Origin: Massilia endophytica
GTDB lineage: Bacteria; Pseudomonadota; Gammaproteobacteria; Burkholderiales; Burkholderiaceae_D
Direction: 5' to 3'
NCBI RefSeq assembly: GCF_021165955.1
Contig: NZ_CP088952.1
Location: 2,976,001 to 3,040,000 of the forward strand
DNA length: 64,000 nt
Part shown: positions 59,835-64,000 of the stretch, in pieces
Numbering within the stretch: the first letter of the stretch is position 1
Layout of the letters: the number at the start of each line of letters is the position of its first letter
Translations under genes and position numbers: made by a program
Notes under the pieces: generated by a model
What the model was told of the DNA's origin: nothing
Databases searched by the model: none
Seen by the model: the letters and a program-made list of their open reading frames with translations, nothing else

Positions 59835-62480
59835 ATGAAGAATTTTCCGCAACACCTGTCACACGCTTCCGGCGCGCCCCTCGCGCTGGAACCCACCCGT
59901 CTGCTGCTGGCGCTGAAAGCGCCGCGCGAGCGGTCCGAGGTGGCCCAGTTCCTGCACGGCCTGGACCTTTTCCTGGAGGACGATCCTGACGGCGAGGGCG
60001 TCCCCGGCGAACGCGTCAACCACACGCGCAGCCGCTACTTTGTGCAGGCGCGCCGCGCGCTGGACGATGGGCATGTCGCCAAGATCGAGTCCGCCGGCCA
60101 GGCGATTGGCCTGGACTGGGTGGGCCCCGTCTACCGCATGGCCGGCCAGGAAGGCCGGCGCGGCCTGATGACGCCCCTGCCCAATGTGGGCGTGATCCGC
60201 CTGCGCGACCAGAACGGCCCCGGCTTCGCGGCGGAAGGCCTGAAGACCCAGGGCGCCGAGCCCGTACTCAAGGAAGTGCCGGAGAAATCGCGCTACCTGA
60301 ACGGCTACCGCTACTTCCAGATCACCAATGCGCGCGAGGTCAACGCCTACGAGCTGCGCGACCGCATCCGTCGCCTGCCCAACGCCGGGGTGATCGACTT
60401 CCAGTTCGAAACCATGCCGCTGCTGACACCGACCTCGATTGCGCCCAACGATACCCTCTTCCCGCAGCAATGGGACATGACCCGTATCGAAGCGGGCGGC
60501 CCTGGCGTTACCGGCTGGGACATCACGACCGGCGTCGCTACCCAGGTGGTGTGCGTGCTGGACGAAGGCTGCGACCTTACCCACCCGGACCTGCAGTTCT
60601 CTGACCCCGGAATCAACCTCGGCACGATGATGCCGGACGGTTCGCCCACCGGCAATCACGGCACTGCCTGTGCAGGCATCGTGGCCGCCACCTACAACAA
60701 CGGCGCGGGCGTGACGGGCGTGGCAGGCAACGCGCGCATCCTGCCCGTGGCCTTCGATGCCTGGACCGACGTGGAAGTGGCCGCGGGCATCAACTACGCC
60801 ACCGCCAACGGCGCCAGCGTGATCAGCATGAGCTTCGGCTTCAATGGCTGGAGCACGGCGATCATCGATCCGGCCATCCAGAACGCCTTCAACAACAACC
60901 TCGTGATGTGCGTGGCGACCCACAACTACAACGGCCCTATCACCTACCCGGCCACGAACCCGCTGGTGATTGCCGTGGGCGCCTCGGACGAAGTCGACAA
61001 CCGCAAGACTCCCATGAGTCCGGACGGCGAACCCTGGGGCTCGAACTTCGGCCCCGAGATCTCCGTCGTGTCGCCCGGCGTGCACATTCCCACTACCGAC
61101 CGCCAGGGAGCAAGCGGCTACGATCCCGGCGACTACGAGTTGGCCTTCAACGGCACCTCCTCGGCCACGCCGCACGTGGCAGGCCTGGCTGCCCTGATCC
61201 GCAGCGCCTATCCCACGCTGAGCAACGTGCAGGTGCGCGCCCACATCGAGCGCACGGCGCAGAAGGTCGGCGCGGTGGCCTACGCCGATACCCCCGGCCG
61301 CCCGAACGGCAGCTGGAACCAGGAAATGGGCTATGGCCGCATCAACGTCTACCGCGCGCTGGATGAAGCGGACGTGATGATCAAGGACGCACCAGCCGAC
61401 AATGGCGCCGAGCCTTTCACCGGCGGGAACTTCTGGGACTTCTCCGACATTGTAGTGCGCATCTTCGACGACAACGTCTTCGTGCCGAGCGATCCGGCGC
61501 AATCGAAGAACGTGGAACGCGGCCAGGCCAACTACATCTACGTGCGCGTCACCAACAGCGGCTCGCGCGACGCCCGCAACGTCACCGTCAGCACCCGCAT
61601 CACGCCTTTCGTCGGCCTGCAGTTCGTCTACCCGCAGGACTGGACGGTGTCGGATGCCACGCACGTGAGCCCTACCCCGCTTGCCGCCAGCTTCGGCACC
61701 GTGCCGGCGGGTTCCACCGTCATGGCCAAGTTCCGCATCGAAGCGGCGCAAGTGGAAAGCCTGTACGGCTGGATCACGAACAGCGGCTGGCACCCCTGCC
61801 TGCTGGCCGTGGTCAATGCGGACAACGACTATGCCTTCGCCACCGCCCCGCTGACGGGCGATCCGATCAGCGCGCGGCGCAACAACCTGGCACAGCGCAA
61901 CCTGTCCGTGATCGACGTGCTGGCCAATGCCAGCGCCACCTTCCCCTTCGTCATGGGCAACCGCTACAACCTTGAGCGGCGCATGTCGCTGCTGGTGGAC
62001 CGCAGCCGCCTGCCCGCCGCCATGCCGCTGACGCTGTCGCTGGATGAAGAAGGCCGGGAATTCCCGGCCGTGGACTTCAACAACCAGATACTGCCGGACG
62101 ACCAGGGCGACAGCATGTGCGACAACGCGCTTGTCTTCCTCGAGGAGACCAGGATCAAGACGCGTTTCGGCTGCTGCACGGGTATCCTCACCCTCGGCAA
62201 GGACTCGCGCTTCGACTGCGCCACCCGTCACAAGCTGGGTAATATCAAGGTGGACGGCGGCGAGGTCGTGCTGCGCGATGGCCGGCGCTATGTCGAGATC
62301 CGGCAGTCGCTGGTGCGCATCAGCATGGACAAGGAGCCTGGGGCCATCTATCCCCTGGCGCTGCGCACCACCATCCCTGCCTCCGCAGCGGACGGCCAGC
62401 AGTACATGCTGGGCGTATCGCAGCAGAATACCCAGGGCATTACCGCCGGCGGCGCCGGTGTGGTCTACGTTGTGAGGTAA
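59835..62480 (+). CDS. S8 family serine peptidase (subtilase)
   Basis: An 881-residue subtilase. The catalytic triad is visible as Asp in VLDEGCDLTHPD (~240), His in GNHGTACAGI (~275) and Ser in NGTSSATPHVAG (~440). The first ~200 residues are a propeptide-like region without a hydrophobic signal sequence. After the catalytic domain (~215-510) lies a beta-rich region that includes a CARDB/DUF11-like segment (YVRVTNSGSRDARNVTV) and a terminal domain with paired cysteines (FGCCTGIL). The ATG at 59835 has GAGGAG upstream. Lacking a Sec signal, it is cytoplasmic or exported by another route; an ABC exporter operon follows 118 bases on. The target protein is unknown. Confidence 0.9.
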   Translation: MKNFPQHLSHASGAPLALEPTRLLLALKAPRERSEVAQFLHGLDLFLEDDPDGEGVPGERVNHTRSRYFVQARRALDDGHVAKIESAGQAIGLDWVGPVYRMAGQEGRRGLMTPLPNVGVIRLRDQNGPGFAAEGLKTQGAEPVLKEVPEKSRYLNGYRYFQITNAREVNAYELRDRIRRLPNAGVIDFQFETMPLLTPTSIAPNDTLFPQQWDMTRIEAGGPGVTGWDITTGVATQVVCVLDEGCDLTHPDLQFSDPGINLGTMMPDGSPTGNHGTACAGIVAATYNNGAGVTGVAGNARILPVAFDAWTDVEVAAGINYATANGASVISMSFGFNGWSTAIIDPAIQNAFNNNLVMCVATHNYNGPITYPATNPLVIAVGASDEVDNRKTPMSPDGEPWGSNFGPEISVVSPGVHIPTTDRQGASGYDPGDYELAFNGTSSATPHVAGLAALIRSAYPTLSNVQVRAHIERTAQKVGAVAYADTPGRPNGSWNQEMGYGRINVYRALDEADVMIKDAPADNGAEPFTGGNFWDFSDIVVRIFDDNVFVPSDPAQSKNVERGQANYIYVRVTNSGSRDARNVTVSTRITPFVGLQFVYPQDWTVSDATHVSPTPLAASFGTVPAGSTVMAKFRIEAAQVESLYGWITNSGWHPCLLAVVNADNDYAFATAPLTGDPISARRNNLAQRNLSVIDVLANASATFPFVMGNRYNLERRMSLLVDRSRLPAAMPLTLSLDEEGREFPAVDFNNQILPDDQGDSMCDNALVFLEETRIKTRFGCCTGILTLGKDSRFDCATRHKLGNIKVDGGEVVLRDGRRYVEIRQSLVRISMDKEPGAIYPLALRTTIPASAADGQQYMLGVSQQNTQGITAGGAGVVYVVR

Positions 62481-62492
62481 TTTTCACGGTCG

Positions 62493-62514
62493 CTGGCGCC
62501 ATGTTCGGCGCCAG
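62493..62514 (+). terminator. Possible weak terminator after the subtilase gene
   Basis: Perfect 8-bp stem CTGGCGCC / GGCGCCAG with a six-base loop, 12 bases after the stop, followed by TAAAAC rather than a T run. Confidence 0.35.
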
Positions 62515-62598
62515 TAAAACAGGTTTCGTCGCATCTCCATGGAGATCGCTCCGGGCGGCCGATAGCCTTGCGCTATCCCTCACCACCCGGAGAAGACG

Positions 62599-63243
62599 AT
62601 GAAACACACCACCCTTTCCCTGCTGCTGATCGGCCTATGCGGCAGCGCCCTTGCCGCTCTCGAAGAAATCGCGCCTCCCGGCCTTGCCCAGGCCCGCCAG
62701 CAGTTCTTTGCCGCCTCGGGCGGCAACCGCGACGCCAGCGATGGCGCCATCGAGGCGTTCCACAAGCTCGGCGCAGCCCAGCCGGGCCATCCCATCTTCA
62801 CCGCCTACGAGGGCGCGGCCCTGGCCCTGAAGGCGCGCGACGCCATTCTCCCATGGGAGAAGATGAAGCATGCCGAACGCGGCGCCGACCTGGTGGACAA
62901 GGCCCTGTCCCAACTCACCCCTGCGCACGACGAAGCCCTGTTCCATGGCACGCCCGAGAGCATCGAAGTGCGCCTCGTCGCCGCGAACACCTTCCTTTCC
63001 CTGCCGGACTTCATGAACCGCCGGGCCCAGGGCAAGCGCGCGCTGGAAACCGCGCTGAACTCCCCTCTCCTGCCGCAGGCCAGCGACCATACCCGCGCCG
63101 CGCTGTACGCGGCGGCGGCAAAGCTGGCTGGCAAGGAGCAGCGCAGCAAGGACGAAGCGGCATGGCTGCAGAAGATCGTGGCCCTGCCCAGGACCGCGCA
63201 GCACGAGCGCGCCGCCGCCCGCCTGAAGGAGCTGGGCCAATGA
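62599..63243 (+). CDS. Periplasmic helical-repeat protein of an ABC export operon
   Basis: A 214-residue protein with a signal peptide (TLSLLLIGLCGSALAA). The mature part is entirely helical with TPR-like repeats (GAIEAFHKLGAAQPGHPIF; DEAAWLQKIVALP). No catalytic motif was recognised. CGGAGAAG precedes the ATG, and its stop overlaps the ATG of the ABC ATPase gene, so it belongs to the same operon and is probably the periplasmic partner of the transporter. This could be a MacAB- or LolCDE-like machine with its own accessory protein; that is inference. Confidence 0.75.
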   Translation: MKHTTLSLLLIGLCGSALAALEEIAPPGLAQARQQFFAASGGNRDASDGAIEAFHKLGAAQPGHPIFTAYEGAALALKARDAILPWEKMKHAERGADLVDKALSQLTPAHDEALFHGTPESIEVRLVAANTFLSLPDFMNRRAQGKRALETALNSPLLPQASDHTRAALYAAAAKLAGKEQRSKDEAAWLQKIVALPRTAQHERAAARLKELGQ

Positions 63244-63944
63244 AGCGGGATCAATACGGTCCGCTGATGTCGCTGCGCGGCGTCAGCAAGGCCTTCACGC
63301 TGGGAGGCGCCACCATTCACGCCCTGCGCGGCGTGGACCTCGATATCGCGCGGGGCGAAATCGCCGCCGTCACGGGCCCTTCGGGCAGCGGCAAAAGCAC
63401 GCTGCTCAACCTGTGCGGCCTGCTGGACAGCACCGACCAGGGCGAGCTGCTCTTCGAAGGCGAGGCCCTGCCCCGTTCCGACGAAGCGGCGCGCACTGCC
63501 CTGCGCCGCGAAACCATCGGCTTCATCTTCCAGAGCTTCAACCTGGTGCCCGTGATGAATGCCCACGACAACGTGGACTTCCCCCTCTATCTGCTCGGGC
63601 TGTCCGCCTCGGAGCGCCGCCGGCGCGTCGGCGAGGCGCTGGAACAGGTTGGCCTGTCGGCTTTCGGCAAGCATCGGCCGGACCAGCTCTCCGGCGGCCA
63701 GCGCCAGCGTGTGGCGATTGCCAGGGCCATCGTGAAACGGCCCCGCCTTGTCATCGCGGATGAACCCACGGCCAATCTCGACGCCATCACGGCGGCCCAG
63801 ATCGTGGAGCTCATGCGCCAGCTGGCCCACGAATACGGCACCACCTTCCTCGTGGCCACCCACGATGACCGCATGCTGCCGCACTGCGACCGGTCCCTGA
63901 ACCTCGACGACGGCGTGCTCGCAGGAGGCGGCCATGTCCATTAA
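63240..63944 (+). CDS. ABC transporter ATP-binding protein (MacB/LolD type)
   Basis: A 234-residue ATPase of the lipoprotein/macrolide exporter class. Walker A is GPSGSGKST (~45), the Q loop FIFQSFNLVPVM, the signature LSGGQRQRVAIARA, Walker B LVIADEPTANLD and the switch histidine ATHDDRM. The FQSFNLVP and DEPTANLD variants are typical of the LolD/MacB family. The ATG overlaps the preceding stop; its 3' end overlaps the permease start by 11 bases. Confidence 0.93.
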   Translation: MKRDQYGPLMSLRGVSKAFTLGGATIHALRGVDLDIARGEIAAVTGPSGSGKSTLLNLCGLLDSTDQGELLFEGEALPRSDEAARTALRRETIGFIFQSFNLVPVMNAHDNVDFPLYLLGLSASERRRRVGEALEQVGLSAFGKHRPDQLSGGQRQRVAIARAIVKRPRLVIADEPTANLDAITAAQIVELMRQLAHEYGTTFLVATHDDRMLPHCDRSLNLDDGVLAGGGHVH

Positions 63945-64000
63945 TTTCCCCTGGCTGTCCATGGCGCTGAAGAACGCCATGCGCAATCGCCGCCGCTCCC
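63934..64000 (+). CDS. FtsX-like ABC permease (start only)
   Basis: The ATG at 63934 has GGAGG upstream and opens a frame that runs off the window (SINFPWLSMALKNAMRNRRR). A short cytoplasmic start with basic residues before a first helix is usual for FtsX/MacB/LolC permeases, and the place after a LolD-type ATPase fits. Only 22 residues are visible. Confidence 0.75.
   Translation, partial: MSINFPWLSMALKNAMRNRRRS

Noticed and set aside
59859..62231. 790-codon minus-strand open frame
   Set aside because: Antisense shadow of the subtilase; composition is an artefact of GC-rich codon use.

Overview
The window is GC-rich, densely coded DNA from a Gram-negative bacterium. The gene families point to a betaproteobacterium of the order Burkholderiales, most likely Oxalobacteraceae (Massilia/Duganella/Janthinobacterium-like). 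These include TonB-dependent receptors for carbohydrates, a Burkholderiales-style type VI secretion (T6SS) cluster, PA0069-type radical SAM, DUF2760/Hsp70 genes and eCIS-core proteins. The genus is inferred from family content only. No rRNA, CRISPR array, transposase or integrase was seen. Two identical tRNA-Asn genes are present.

Layout. 1-1066: end of a diguanylate cyclase. 1067-4242: a catabolic operon (VOC protein, fumarylacetoacetate hydrolase, maleylacetoacetate isomerase) divergent from its probable LysR regulator. 4270-7838: ChaC-like cyclotransferase, UlaG-like metallo-hydrolase, GlxA-type regulator, and a PA0069-family radical SAM gene with a near-consensus LexA box just upstream of its start. 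8016-13209: an overlapping operon of a DUF2760 protein and two divergent Hsp70s. 13193-15474: tRNA modification enzyme TapT and a chemoreceptor.

15547-32511 is a T6SS locus: tssA-tssH-tssE-hcp-tssC-tssB-TPR lipoprotein on the minus strand; tssJ-tssK-tssL on the plus strand; then OmpA-like protein, tagF, tssM and a membrane-anchored M15 peptidase on the minus strand. tssF, tssG, vgrG and PAAR are absent although the gene junctions are intact. 32521-36135: alpha/beta hydrolase, DJ-1/PfpI protein, YoaK-family membrane protein, an ankyrin-like lipoprotein and the first tRNA-Asn.

36180-52862 is a carbohydrate-scavenging region: two TonB-dependent receptors, a GHL10-type glycosidase, a serine hydrolase, a GH2 beta-galactosidase-like enzyme, and a module of periplasmic binding protein, response regulator, histidine kinase, TonB receptor and FucP-like sugar transporter. 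A 337-base gap before the second receptor holds 10-bp-spaced direct repeats and a terminator-like leader hairpin, so the two-component system probably controls that receptor. 52905-58284 holds two large proteins with the eCIS-core (DUF4157) HEXXH domain, one fused to a GNAT acetyltransferase and one to an unrecognised 650-residue tail, around a DUF5694 gene. No injection-particle genes accompany them. After an AraC regulator, a cupin and the second tRNA-Asn come a subtilase without a visible signal peptide and the start of an ABC export operon that runs off the window.

The two tRNA-Asn genes lie in 88-bp perfect direct repeats 23,550 bases apart and bracket the carbohydrate and eCIS-core genes. 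The strongest leads are the LexA-controlled radical SAM gene, the T6SS cluster lacking tssFG/vgrG, the eCIS-core pair, the binding-protein/two-component/TonB module, and the double-Hsp70 operon.
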